64,000 nucleotides of DNA from Bacillus sp. 123MFChir2 (GCF_000383235.1 NZ_KB910932.1:40251-104250), one strand, 5' to 3'; shown: positions 48,021 to 56,893, numbered from the stretch's first letter. Numbers and translations: made by a program. The notes: a model not told the origin generated them from the sequence alone.

Positions 48021-48068
48021 GAACAATCGTGCTACGGTATTTAATTAAATATCGTAGCACGATTGTTC
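48021..48068. repeat. Long perfect-type palindrome (24-bp arms, no loop)
   Basis: GAACAATCGTGCTACGGTATTTAA and its reverse complement abut, with a single G-T mismatch. It lies between the aldo/keto reductase gene and the ppk2 terminator. It lacks an adjacent T-run, so it is not a standard terminator. It could be an RNA stem stabilising the AKR message or a repeat remnant. Confidence 0.55.
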
Positions 48069-48091
48069 CATAATGACCGTTCCTAAAATAT

Positions 48092-48125
48092 AAAGGACTG
48101 TCCCATTAAAATAAGACAGTCCTTT
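48092..48125 (-). terminator. Terminator after ppk2
   Basis: Arms AAAGGACTGTC / GACAGTCCTTT, 12-nt loop, followed by T-rich sequence on the minus strand. Confidence 0.7.
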
Positions 48126-48185
48126 ATATTACTATATTATTTTCCTTCCACTATCTCCTGCACCACTATTCCCATCTTTAACAGC

Positions 48186-48986
48186 TTACATCTTTATTTG
48201 TTCGTCTTCCTCTTCCTTTTCTTCTTTCATTTCATGATAGTATGATGGCAGTTCTATACTATGTTCTAAGAAATAATCTTCAATTAATGAAATAATCACT
48301 TTCAATGTTTTCACACGCGCATACAACTTATCATTGCCAGGTATAATATGCCACTTTGCGTTTGGTTTGTCTGTTTTTTCAAACATATCTTCCATAGCCT
48401 CGACATATTCATCCCATTTTTCTCGATTGCGCCAATCTTCATCTGTAATTTTCCATTTTTTAAGAGGATTTTGCTCTCGTTCTTTAAATCGTGCTAACTG
48501 TTCATCCTTACTAATGTGATAGAAAAACTTTGCTACTATGTAACGATCATCCGTTAATAGTTTTTCAAAATCATTAATTTCACTGTATGCCCTAGTCCAC
48601 TCTTCCTTTGTAGCGAAACCCTCTACGCGTTCAACCAGTACACGACCGTACCATGAGCGATCAAAAATAGTAATTTGACCATATTGCGGAATTTTCCGCC
48701 AAAATCGTTGCATATAATGATAGCGTTTTTCATGAGGAGCAGGTGCACCAATTGGATTTACTTGAAATCCGCGCGGATCAAGATGCTCAGTAATTCGCTT
48801 AATTGCTCCGCCCTTCCCAGCAGCATCCCAGCCTTCCATAGCCAAAATAACAGCTATTTTTTCTTTTCGTAAAATCTGCTGCAACGCAAGTAAACGCATT
48901 TGATATTTTTCCAGCTTCTTATTATATATTTTTTTTGATTCCATTCTTTTCGTTAAATCTATTTTTGCAAGACGATCTTTTTTCAC
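48186..48986 (-). CDS. Polyphosphate kinase 2 family protein
   Basis: 266 residues from a GTG at 48986 (KKDRLAKIDLTKRMESKK follows), chosen because GGAGG is correctly placed. An ATG at 49010 overlaps the Shine-Dalgarno. PPK2 enzymes use polyphosphate to phosphorylate nucleotides. Walker A GWDAAGKGGAIKR, the lid module HEKRYHYMQRFWRKIPQYGQ and Walker B FDRSWYGRVLVERVEGF are intact. A Glu/Lys-rich tail ends the protein. AMP versus ADP preference cannot be assigned. Confidence 0.9.
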   Translation of the reverse strand: MKKDRLAKIDLTKRMESKKIYNKKLEKYQMRLLALQQILRKEKIAVILAMEGWDAAGKGGAIKRITEHLDPRGFQVNPIGAPAPHEKRYHYMQRFWRKIPQYGQITIFDRSWYGRVLVERVEGFATKEEWTRAYSEINDFEKLLTDDRYIVAKFFYHISKDEQLARFKEREQNPLKKWKITDEDWRNREKWDEYVEAMEDMFEKTDKPNAKWHIIPGNDKLYARVKTLKVIISLIEDYFLEHSIELPSYYHEMKEEKEEEDEQIKM

Positions 48987-49096
48987 AATAAAATCCTCCT
49001 TTTCAAGCAATTAACACTATTTTAACATAATTTTCAGTATTTTACGTATATACATATCGACTATCATCACTCTTATTTAGCTTGTTACTAAGATAC

Positions 49097-49130
49097 AAAG
49101 GACCGTCCCACTTCAAGAAAACAGTCCTTT
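49097..49130 (-). terminator. Terminator after the anti-sigma gene
   Basis: Arms AAAGGACTGT / ACGGTCCTTT (one G-U) on the minus strand, just downstream of the stop at 49142. Confidence 0.6.
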
Positions 49131-49141
49131 CGATTTTTATG

Positions 49142-50260
49142 TTATTTTTCTAATTCGATAACAATATCTTTTAATACAAGATCTTCTTTATCACTACCAA
49201 TTATTTTTAGTATAGAAAATTTATTTCTTCCACTTCCGGTCCCTCCTGCTTCTCCATAGTTATCAGCATTGTGATTACTTAACATAACATGAGGAGTTAT
49301 CATAAGTTTTGTTGCATTCGGGTTGATTTTTTGAAATGTTTTACTTCCATTCAAAGTAAAAGAACTTTCATCACCTATACTCCCATTTCCTTCTCCGGCA
49401 TAACTATTCCCTAAATCATCTTTAATTCTCAAATCAATATATATTTCATCCCATCTATTTTTCATGTAATCGGAAACTTCTTGTTTATACGAAACGATAA
49501 ATGACATCGGTGATATGGATAGCTTCTCAATAGATACCTTTACTCCATCTTGCTCTACACTACTATAAATTAATTTTTCTTTACTTTTCATTGCATTTAA
49601 AGTGAAGTCAAAGTTCCAATTCCCTTTTATTTCTTTTTGTGTATTTGAACTTGCAATACTATCTATTTTCCATTGCATATTTACACTATCTTCTGTAGTA
49701 CCTTCCAAATTACTAGCCGTTATTAAGCCTACATACTTATGTTCATCTACTTTTTTAATCCCATTACGTTCCGATATGCCTCCAGCCCCTTTTATTTTTA
49801 GAAAGTCCAAAGTAAATGGATTGTCACCTAAATCTTGATCACTTTCAATAGAGTACGTTAAAGATACTTTCTGTCCATCATAAATCGCATTATGTATAGT
49901 AAATTTAATTCCGTTACTCTCCTGAGTAAGATTAAGTTCATTCGAGTACTTCTTATACTCATGATAAAGTCCTGGCCCTTCCTCTTTCGTTATTTTAACT
50001 TCGTTATGAAGTACAACTCTTTCGCTATCAAAAAATCTAAAAATATCTCTTATAATGGGAATACTTATCGCAGAGGCAGGAAACGTTAATCCAAATATGG
50101 TAGCTACTAAACAAATTGCGACAGAAGCTATCGCAACATACTGTTTCCAGACGGTTACTTTTTTCTTCTTACTATGTAACAGTTGTTCAATATTTACGCG
50201 CTGTGGAAATGAAGTTCCATTCGCTTTTTCATGAAATGTCTTCTTTATTTGTCGATCCAT
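49142..50260 (-). CDS. Membrane-anchored anti-sigma factor (DUF4179 type)
   Basis: 372 residues. A basic N-terminal cytoplasmic segment of about 40 residues (FPQRVNIEQLLHSKKKK) probably binds the sigma factor. One transmembrane helix follows (YVAIASVAICLVATIFGLTFPASA, about 41-64), and then an extracellular beta-rich domain of about 300 residues that looks like DUF4179. The start overlaps the end of the sigma gene by 16 bp, so the two are translationally coupled. It is expected to hold the sigma factor at the membrane until an envelope signal releases it. Confidence 0.85.
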   Translation of the reverse strand: MDRQIKKTFHEKANGTSFPQRVNIEQLLHSKKKKVTVWKQYVAIASVAICLVATIFGLTFPASAISIPIIRDIFRFFDSERVVLHNEVKITKEEGPGLYHEYKKYSNELNLTQESNGIKFTIHNAIYDGQKVSLTYSIESDQDLGDNPFTLDFLKIKGAGGISERNGIKKVDEHKYVGLITASNLEGTTEDSVNMQWKIDSIASSNTQKEIKGNWNFDFTLNAMKSKEKLIYSSVEQDGVKVSIEKLSISPMSFIVSYKQEVSDYMKNRWDEIYIDLRIKDDLGNSYAGEGNGSIGDESSFTLNGSKTFQKINPNATKLMITPHVMLSNHNADNYGEAGGTGSGRNKFSILKIIGSDKEDLVLKDIVIELEK

Positions 50261-50820
50261 ACACTCACCTCCGTATCATGGTCTAAAAAAACAGTATGAG
50301 CTAAATAATCCTTCAGATTTTCTTTCGCTTTAAAAAGACGCGACTTTATTGTCCCTTCTTTTACATTTAACACTTCCGAAATTTCTAAAATAGATAAATC
50401 TTGATAGTAAAAAAGAATAATAACAATTTGATGCTTGCTGGATAATTGCTGCACTGCATCAAGAATCATCTGAGACTCTTCTTGTATGAGATAATTATGT
50501 TCAGGTGTTTTCCCATCTTTTATACGAAACCACGTTTCAGGTTGCAAAAAAGCAAACCGTTTTTTTCGCTTCTGTTTTAAAGTTGTATGAATTAAAATTT
50601 GATGAAACCAAGTTTTAAACGAAGCAATCTCTCCATTAAAACGATGGATAGATTCATATGTTTGTATGAGCGATTCCTGTACCGCATCTTCTGCTAAGCC
50701 TTTATCATCTACTATGAGATAAGCTGTTTGATATGCTTTTTGTATGTACGGTTGTAGTAGTTGATTAAACGCCTCTTTGTCTCCTTGTTTTACTTGCTGA
50801 ATTAACCGTTGTTCCTCCAA
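50245..50820 (-). CDS. ECF RNA polymerase sigma factor
   Basis: 191 residues, TTG start after AAGGAGG. Sigma region 2 is at about 10-75 (YIQKAYQTAYLIVDDKGLAEDAVQESLIQTYESIHRF, SFKTWFHQILIHTTLKQKRKKR). Region 4 is at about 120-175 (AVQQLSSKHQIVIILFYYQDLSILEISEVLNVKEGTIKSRLFKAKENLK). No extracytoplasmic segments. Paired with the overlapping anti-sigma gene, it forms a standard envelope-stress module. I did not find a second copy of its promoter in the window. It is SigM/SigV-like in size, but I do not assign a name. Confidence 0.93.
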   Translation of the reverse strand: MEEQRLIQQVKQGDKEAFNQLLQPYIQKAYQTAYLIVDDKGLAEDAVQESLIQTYESIHRFNGEIASFKTWFHQILIHTTLKQKRKKRFAFLQPETWFRIKDGKTPEHNYLIQEESQMILDAVQQLSSKHQIVIILFYYQDLSILEISEVLNVKEGTIKSRLFKAKENLKDYLAHTVFLDHDTEVSVWIDK

Positions 50821-50929
50821 ACTCTTCCCTCCTTATTTTTTATTCTATATATTTATTACCATCAAACTAGAAAAAAGTTCACTTTTCCCCATTTTTTATC
50901 TTTCACTCTCTGTTTTTACCATTTAATGG

Positions 50930-50959
50930 TTGACACTCAAAAATAGTCAGTTATACTGA
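50930..50959 (+). promoter_or_regulatory. Promoter with overlapping operator for the marR-rhodanese operon
   Basis: -35 TTGACA and -10 TATACT with a 16-bp spacer. The -10 lies inside the inverted repeat TCAG-TTATA-CTGA, the usual placement for a MarR-family autorepressor site. The regulator gene begins about 40 bp further on. Confidence 0.6.
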
Positions 50960-50995
50960 TTATATATAAAGGTGATTATTCGGGAGGATGATACA

Positions 50996-51424
50996 TTGAG
51001 CAGAATCTTAGAATCATACGGATTCCTTACAGGAAAAGTAGAGCAATTACTAGAACTCGACTTGATTGAAAAATTAAAACCTTACGACATTAATGCGAGA
51101 CAATATGGGATTTTAATTAAAATCAATGAAAAGCCTAACCTTTCTCAAAAAGAAATTGCTACTGAATTAAAAATCGATCGTACAACAATGGTAGATTTTA
51201 TTGACCATTTAGAATCACTACAATATTTAATTCGAATAAAAAATCCAAAAGACCGCAGATCCTATTGCATCCAAATTACAAACAAAGGTCAAGAAGTATT
51301 GGAAAACTGTTGGGGATTGTTAACACAGTCGGAGATGAAAATTTTATCTCCTTTAACAAAAGAAGAACAATTCTTTCTAAAAACCTGTTTGTTAAAAATC
51401 TTAAAAAACGCGGAGGAATGCTAA
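50996..51424 (+). CDS. MarR family transcriptional regulator
   Basis: 142 residues from a TTG at 50996 (SRILESYGFLTGKVEQLL follows) with GGAGGA at good spacing. A winged helix-turn-helix covers LSQKEIATELKIDRTTMVDFIDHLESLQYLIRIKNPKDRRSYCIQIT. The NPKDRR wing is typical of MarR. Cysteines at YCIQ, NCWG, KTC and the C-terminal EEC might allow thiol sensing, but there is no N-terminal OhrR-type cysteine. It is followed after 1 bp by a rhodanese gene and then by an EVE-domain gene. Its operator-like repeat overlaps its own promoter. Confidence 0.87.
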   Translation: MSRILESYGFLTGKVEQLLELDLIEKLKPYDINARQYGILIKINEKPNLSQKEIATELKIDRTTMVDFIDHLESLQYLIRIKNPKDRRSYCIQITNKGQEVLENCWGLLTQSEMKILSPLTKEEQFFLKTCLLKILKNAEEC

Positions 51425-51425
51425 T

Positions 51426-51818
51426 ATGCTTGAAATGGAATTTTTTAAAGGTCGTATTGCTTCTACATTTAGTCCAATGGATCTTTTACAGGCAAAAAAA
51501 TTAAATCCTGATGCTTACATATTAGTTGATGTACGAAATGGAACACTTGAGTTAAAAAAAGAGATGATTACAGGAGCACTTCAAATTCCGCAATCTGAAT
51601 TAAAAAATCGGTTATCAGAGTTACCGAAAGAAAAAATAATCATTTTATATTGCTGGGACGTCTGGTGTAATACAGCTGCGAAATCAGCTTTATTCCTTTT
51701 AGAAAACGGATATAATGTGAAAGAACTTGCTGGAGGTATTGCCGCATGGAAAACAATGAATTTACCAACCACACCTTTATTTTTTGAAGAAACTAGTGAT
51801 TCATCATGCGGGTGCTAA
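51426..51818 (+). CDS. Rhodanese-like sulfurtransferase
   Basis: 130-residue single-domain rhodanese. AYILVDVRNGTLELKKEMITGALQIP gives the CH2A-like Asp-Val-Arg, and IIILYCWDVWCNTAAKSALFLLENG carries the catalytic-loop cysteine(s). GYNVKELAGGIAAWK completes the fold. The C terminus ends in a cysteine pair (SCGC) that could relay sulfur or bind metal. Starts 1 bp after the MarR stop, so it is part of that operon. A role in sulfane-sulfur or thiol stress is likely by context. Confidence 0.88.
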   Translation: MLEMEFFKGRIASTFSPMDLLQAKKLNPDAYILVDVRNGTLELKKEMITGALQIPQSELKNRLSELPKEKIIILYCWDVWCNTAAKSALFLLENGYNVKELAGGIAAWKTMNLPTTPLFFEETSDSSCGC

Positions 51819-51819
51819 T

Positions 51820-52266
51820 ATGCTAACGAACGAGATCAACTATTGGATCGGTGTTGCTTCAAGGGATCATGTTTTAAAAGGAGTAGAAGGCAGATTCGCC
51901 CAGCTTTGTCACGGTAAGTCCACCCCTTTAAAAAGAATGAAGCCTGGGGATTGGATTATATATTATTCTTCTAAACATCAATTTAATGAAAAAACACCAT
52001 GTCAAATGTTCACAGCTATTGGCAAAGTAATTGATGACCATATTTACGAGTTTGATATGGGGAACGGATTTATTCCTTTTCGCAGAAATATCAAATTTTA
52101 TTCATGTAAAGAAACAGACATTCATCCTCTTATTGATAAACTATCCTTTATTCAAGATAAGAAAACGTGGGGATTTCCGTTTAGATATGGACATCTCAAA
52201 ATAAGTAAAGAAGATTTTACGTTAATAGCACAAGAAATGGGTATTGAAACGATTGAATTCCACTAA
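51820..52266 (+). CDS. EVE domain-containing protein
   Basis: 148 residues from the ATG at 51820, one base after the rhodanese stop. It opens EINYWIGVASRDHVLKGVEGRFAQLCHGKSTPLKRMKPGDWIIYYS, the hallmark of the EVE (PUA-like, UPF0310) family, and ends GHLKISKEDFTLIAQEMGI. EVE/PUA-like folds bind modified bases in nucleic acid. Some act with restriction or RNA modification systems, but no such genes are nearby. Coupled to marR-rhodanese by position. Confidence 0.85.
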   Translation: MLTNEINYWIGVASRDHVLKGVEGRFAQLCHGKSTPLKRMKPGDWIIYYSSKHQFNEKTPCQMFTAIGKVIDDHIYEFDMGNGFIPFRRNIKFYSCKETDIHPLIDKLSFIQDKKTWGFPFRYGHLKISKEDFTLIAQEMGIETIEFH

Positions 52267-52421
52267 AATCGCATTCTTTTTACGTAATAAAAAAGGTTTT
52301 CTGTCACCGTTTTGTCAATTTACTATTAAATAAAAAAGAATTCATAATAAAAATATCTATTCACTCGCTACCAATTGTGATATTCTGTTCATTGGAAAAA
52401 TTACTTATTGGTGGTGCATCC

Positions 52422-54245
52422 ATGTTTTCAGTATTCAAAAGGTTTTTAATTGGTAGACCTCTTAAATCAAATGCATTAGGTGAACAAAAATTGAATAAGT
52501 TAAAGGCATTAGCCATTCTTTCATCTGATGCTCTTTCTTCTGTTGCTTATGGAACAGAACAAATTTTAATTGTTCTTGCAACAATTGGTTCGATCGCTTT
52601 TTGGTATTCTATTCCAATCGCAATCGGCGTTCTCGTTTTGTTAACGGCACTTATTTTATCGTACAGACAGATCATTTACGCCTATCCACACGGCGGAGGA
52701 GCCTACATTGTTTCCAAAACAAATATAGGTATAAATGCGGGTCTTGTTGCCGGGGGATCCTTACTGGTAGATTATATTCTTACCGTAGCTGTAAGTGTAT
52801 CCGCAGGGACAGATGCAATTACATCCGCATTTCCAGCTTTACATCAGTACACCGTAATAATCGCTGTAATACTTGTTATTTTTATTACCATTCTGAACCT
52901 TAGAGGAGTAACAGAATCAGCTTCTGTTTTAGCTTATCCTGTCTATCTCTTCGTATTAGCACTTATCGTATTAATTACTGTTGGAGTCTTTAACATTGCC
53001 ACTGGACAAGCGCCGGCAACTTTGCATACACCTATTGGTACGGTAGCACCAGGAATTACATTATTCTTTTTATTAAAAGCATTCTCATCTGGGTGTTCTG
53101 CATTAACAGGGGTAGAAGCGATTTCAAATGCAATTCCTAACTTTAAGGCACCAGCTGCTAAAAATGCAGCGACTACTTTAGTAATGATGGGAGCAATTCT
53201 TGCAGTCTTATTTACTGGTATCACCGTTTTGGCATATTGGTACGGTATTGCGCCGAAACACAATGAAACTGTTGTCTCTCAAATTGCTTCGGATATATTT
53301 GGAAGAAATTATGTGTATTATTTTATCCAAGGAACAACTGCACTTATTTTAGTATTAGCTGCTAATACGGGATTCTCCGCATTCCCATTGTTAGCTTTCA
53401 ACCTGGCATCCGATAAATATATGCCTCGTATGTTTTTAATGCGCGGTGATCGACTAGGATATTCAAATGGAATTATGACCCTAGGAATCGCTTCTATTAT
53501 TTTAATTATTGCGTTTCAAGGAAAAACAGAACAATTAATCCCGCTGTACGCAGTTGGTGTGTTCCTTCCTTTCACCTTGTCACAAACGGGAATGATTATA
53601 AAATGGTTGCGTGAAAAACCAGCAGGCTGGTTACCAAAATTACTAACAAATTTAGTAGGCGCACTTATTTCATTATCTGTATTACTTATTTTCTTTATCA
53701 CAAAGTTTACACAAGTATGGTCTGTTGTTATATTCCTGCCAATTATTGTGTATCTCTTTCATTGCATTCATAAACATTACGATGCAGTTGGAGAACAATT
53801 ACGTATCGATCCAAATGAAATTCCGCACAAAATCGAAGAAAACATTGTCATCGTACCGGTTGCAGGAATTACAAAGGTAGTCGAACAATCCATTAATTAT
53901 GCTGAGGCTATCGGTGATACTGTCATCGCTGTATATGTGGCATTTGATAAGGAAAGCGAATTAAAGATGCAGCAAAAATGGAAAGAATGGAAACCAGATG
54001 TTCGTCTTATTACAGTTGTTTCTTCTTACAGAAGCTTAATGAGACCTATTACAAAATTAGTAGCAATGATTCAAGAGAAAGCACAAGAGAATCATCATTC
54101 TGTTACTGTTCTCATTCCGCAGTTTATCACAAAGAAAAGTTGGCATAACTTTTTACACAACCAATCAAGTGTTTTATTAAGGGTTTACCTTTTATATAAA
54201 AAGAATGTTATTGTTTCAACTGTTCCGTATCGATTTAAAAAATAA
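52422..54245 (+). CDS. kimA: KimA-type high-affinity potassium importer
   Basis: From the ATG at 52422 the protein has 607 residues, the length of B. subtilis KimA (YdaO). It begins FKRFLIGRPLKSNALGEQKL, then KALAILSSDALSSVAYGTEQILIVLATIGSIAFWYSIP. There are twelve hydrophobic segments and a C-terminal cytoplasmic UspA-like domain (from about residue 465: NIVIVPVAGITKVVEQSINYAEAIGDTVIAVYV). KimA imports K+ with H+ and is inhibited by c-di-AMP. The APC-family permease label is the fallback. The 155-bp upstream gap shows no c-di-AMP (ydaO) riboswitch that I can recognise. Confidence 0.88.
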   Translation: MFSVFKRFLIGRPLKSNALGEQKLNKLKALAILSSDALSSVAYGTEQILIVLATIGSIAFWYSIPIAIGVLVLLTALILSYRQIIYAYPHGGGAYIVSKTNIGINAGLVAGGSLLVDYILTVAVSVSAGTDAITSAFPALHQYTVIIAVILVIFITILNLRGVTESASVLAYPVYLFVLALIVLITVGVFNIATGQAPATLHTPIGTVAPGITLFFLLKAFSSGCSALTGVEAISNAIPNFKAPAAKNAATTLVMMGAILAVLFTGITVLAYWYGIAPKHNETVVSQIASDIFGRNYVYYFIQGTTALILVLAANTGFSAFPLLAFNLASDKYMPRMFLMRGDRLGYSNGIMTLGIASIILIIAFQGKTEQLIPLYAVGVFLPFTLSQTGMIIKWLREKPAGWLPKLLTNLVGALISLSVLLIFFITKFTQVWSVVIFLPIIVYLFHCIHKHYDAVGEQLRIDPNEIPHKIEENIVIVPVAGITKVVEQSINYAEAIGDTVIAVYVAFDKESELKMQQKWKEWKPDVRLITVVSSYRSLMRPITKLVAMIQEKAQENHHSVTVLIPQFITKKSWHNFLHNQSSVLLRVYLLYKKNVIVSTVPYRFKK

Positions 54246-54261
54246 AGTTTGGAAATGTTAC

Positions 54262-54303
54262 AAACGAGCCCTCTAACTATTAATAAGTTAGGGGGCTCGT
54301 TTG
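54262..54303. terminator. Terminator after kimA
   Basis: Arms AAACGAGCCCTCTAACT / AGTTAGGGGGCTCGTTT with a loop of about 7 nt. The rest of the 54304-54623 gap holds a weaker hairpin with a T-run (AACTCAA ... TTTGAGTT, about 54449-54485) and the promoter region of the next gene. Confidence 0.8.
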
Positions 54304-54623
54304 GGTTTATTTGATTCTTCTACTTCCGAATCTCATTAGTTAAAGAGTAAACCTAGCAATAGAAAGTCATGTCAAAGAAAATGCAAAATGAATTTGTTAT
54401 TTTCGCAGACTGCTGAAAAGTCAATTTATCAATTATGAAGTAGTGAACTCAACAAGTTTTAACTTCCAAATTTGAGTTTTTTTATGCCCCACTAGCGGAT
54501 TGCTTGCTCTCTTGTTTTTTGTATCTCCTACAGTGCAAAGTTTGTATAAAAACCACAATATCCCTAAATATGGAATTATAGTATAATAGAAGAAAATCAC
54601 AAGAAAAAATGGGGGGTACGGCT

Positions 54624-55604
54624 ATGATTACATTACAGCATAAGCTGGAGCAGTACACACACATATATGCACAATTGAAAGAAGAACTAAGATGGAAAAC
54701 TGGTGATTCCCGAACATGGATGATGATTGCCGCTATGTATGCAGGCAGTAATAAGCCGTTTCATCTTGAACGTTTTTTGCAAATCAGCAGCTATATTAAG
54801 GAGCAGGTAGGGATTTTTTCATATTTGAAGTCCTATCATCGCTTTGTGATTGCAGCAACATTGGATATTCACTTTATACATTACGAGGAAGCGTTTCAGC
54901 AGTTTCTCGACTTATATGAACGATTGGTCGCGGGTGGCTTTAGCCGCAGCATCTTTACTTATCTGGCGGCAGCAACGCTTTTATCAGAAGGAAATGAACA
55001 ACATGAAGAACGCATTCAGCGGTCGTTGCAAGTATATAAACGTATGAAAGAGAATCACTTCTTTCTCACAAGCACATCTGATTACCCACTCGCTGTTTTG
55101 CTAGCAGGACAACCCGAGGAAGTAGAGGTGCTAATGGATCGAGTGGAAAGCCTCTATCGCAAACTGGCAGTAACTGTCTTTCATAAGGGAGATAACCTTC
55201 AGTTTTTAAGTCATATTCTTTCCCTAAAGAAGGATGTCAGTGAAGATATTTTAGTAGCACGCTGTACAAACATATGGAACGTACTGCGGCAAGAAGGAGT
55301 AAAAGTTAAGCAAATGCATTACGCCGCTGTCGGGCTACTAGCGTTACTTGAAGATGGAGTGAAAGAAGTCGCTTCTGTGCGGGCATACATTGATAAATTG
55401 CAGGGGGACAAGCTATTCCGTTGGCATGCGGATGTAAATATTCTTGTTGTTATCCAACTATTCATGAGTGAGCAAGGCAAGGAAAATCCTGCTACCACTG
55501 GATTGCAAACAATGATAGAGGTCCTCATACAAGCACAACAGGCCGCTATGATAGCTGCAATTACCGCTTCCTCAGTAGCAACTTCTGCTAGTAGTAGTTC
55601 ATAA
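54624..55604 (+). CDS. DUF4003 family protein
   Basis: 326 residues from the ATG at 54624, which follows GGGGGGT; an upstream ATG overlaps that site. All-helical protein with the features of DUF4003: WMMIAAMYAGSNKPFHLERFLQ, GGFSRSIFTYLAAATLL, TSTSDYPLAVLLAG, GDNLQFLSHILSL, QMHYAAVGLLALL. The tail is Ala/Ser-rich (ITASSVATSASSSS), unusual for the family and perhaps disordered. Function is unknown. It is isolated. Confidence 0.8.
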   Translation: MITLQHKLEQYTHIYAQLKEELRWKTGDSRTWMMIAAMYAGSNKPFHLERFLQISSYIKEQVGIFSYLKSYHRFVIAATLDIHFIHYEEAFQQFLDLYERLVAGGFSRSIFTYLAAATLLSEGNEQHEERIQRSLQVYKRMKENHFFLTSTSDYPLAVLLAGQPEEVEVLMDRVESLYRKLAVTVFHKGDNLQFLSHILSLKKDVSEDILVARCTNIWNVLRQEGVKVKQMHYAAVGLLALLEDGVKEVASVRAYIDKLQGDKLFRWHADVNILVVIQLFMSEQGKENPATTGLQTMIEVLIQAQQAAMIAAITASSVATSASSSS

Positions 55605-55701
55605 TGTGCAATGGTACTTCCATACTTGTTCATTGTCATTATTCCGCTGTCCAATTTGCTACATGAATGCAGGCATAACGTCCCTGCATGCTTCTTGAAC
55701 T

Positions 55702-55752
55702 AAAAAGAGGCTGCCTATAAGTCAGTGAAACCAGTTTATAGGACAGCCTTTT
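55702..55752. terminator. Terminator-like hairpin
   Basis: Arms AAAAAGAGGCTGCCTATAA / TTATAGGACAGCCTTTT, imperfect, loop of about 16 nt. Downstream of the DUF4003 gene. Confidence 0.7.
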
Positions 55753-55896
55753 GGGTTACATATATACAAGAAGCCGAGAACTAGTTCTCGACCCTGTTTT
55801 TGATTACTCACCTGTCTTCTCAAATCTCTTAATACGTGCACCATATATAGGGAACCTGAACTATTTTGTAGAAACAAGAATTATCAAATGACGTGC

Positions 55897-56031
55897 TCAA
55901 CCAGGAGATTTACTATCCTTCTTCTTTATAAAATACACTTCTAAAGCTCGAATAAAAGCTTCTTCAACTTTTATTGTGCCGTATGATTCATTTCCAAGTT
56001 TGAGTGGGGATGTTTTTTGGTCATGAGACAT
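55897..56031 (-). CDS. Small unidentified ORF (44 aa)
   Basis: ATG at 56031, TGA at 55897. It encodes MSHDQKTSPLKLGNESYGTI, then KVEEAFIRALEVYFIKKKDSKSPG. GGGGATGAGG lies just before the start. A homologous stretch with GNES-x2-TIKVEE...FLIKKNSK occurs at 62005-62097, which argues that this is a real protein-coding sequence. I do not recognise the family. No signal peptide or membrane segment. Confidence 0.55.
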   Translation of the reverse strand: MSHDQKTSPLKLGNESYGTIKVEEAFIRALEVYFIKKKDSKSPG

Positions 56032-56149
56032 CACCTCATCCCCAATATATGCAAGAAAACATTATGGACTATCCTTCTTTCACATAATCAATGTTATTGG
56101 AAGTTATCTGATTCGTTTTTTTACCATTCTAAATCTAATAAAAGCTGAA

Positions 56150-56893
56150 TTACTTGAAATACCATTTGAAAGCATTCGTGTATAAGATTTTATCAGTAGC
56201 TTGTTCATCAAATAGCTGTTGAATCAATTCAATATCTGTATACTCAAAAGATCTTTTTGCTCTTGTAGATGGTAAATCTGTTCCAAACATAAGAGCATCT
56301 GGATTAATTTCACAAATCGCTTTTAAAGCATTCTTAACATTCAAATCTGCACGACCAAAACCAGTAGCTTTTACATGTATCCCTTTGTCAACTAGCTTTA
56401 ATAAATGTGGTAGTCCTTCTTCAGATAACCCTAAATGGTCGATTGATATTGCTGGTAATTTTTCAATAGTTGATGCAATTTCGGGCAACTCTTTTGCATC
56501 AATATAAAGCTCGCTATGCCACCCTACTAGATTATGAACTCTTCTAGCAAAGTAATCCAACTTCGATAAATCTTCTGAACCGCCTCTTTTAATATTAAAG
56601 CGTAATGCCTTTACCCCATTTTCATTTAAATTTAGTATTTCTTTGTCCGTTACTGTAAAAGGTAATTGTGTTACGCCACAAAATGTTGAACCCATTTGTT
56701 TAAGTACCTTTAATAAATATTCTTGGTCAAATCCTTGGAATGACCCTGATACAATAGCTCCACCTAATACATTTAAATCAGCAGTTTCATTTTGATAATC
56801 TTCTACAACATAACTGGAGGGCAAATATCCTTGGTTTTCGATAATTGGAAAGTCAAAATCAATAATATGAAAATGTCCATCAAAAATTCTCAT
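56150..56893 (-). CDS. Amidohydrolase family protein (PF04909-like)
   Basis: 247 residues from the ATG at 56893 (MRIFDGHFHIIDFDFPIIENQG) with GAGGAA upstream. TIM-barrel metal-dependent hydrolase. HFH (residues about 7-9) gives the first two metal ligands, SIDHLGL is the central His region, HVKATGFGR the following strand, and MFGTDLPSTR the last Asp ligand. Family members are decarboxylases or lactone/amide hydrolases. The substrate is not clear. It lies alone between large intergenic gaps. Confidence 0.83.
   Translation of the reverse strand: MRIFDGHFHIIDFDFPIIENQGYLPSSYVVEDYQNETADLNVLGGAIVSGSFQGFDQEYLLKVLKQMGSTFCGVTQLPFTVTDKEILNLNENGVKALRFNIKRGGSEDLSKLDYFARRVHNLVGWHSELYIDAKELPEIASTIEKLPAISIDHLGLSEEGLPHLLKLVDKGIHVKATGFGRADLNVKNALKAICEINPDALMFGTDLPSTRAKRSFEYTDIELIQQLFDEQATDKILYTNAFKWYFK

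Noticed and set aside
50821-50905. Autoregulatory ECF promoter of the sigma factor gene
   Set aside because: A TGAAC-like -35 could be drawn, but no convincing -10 at a proper distance was found.
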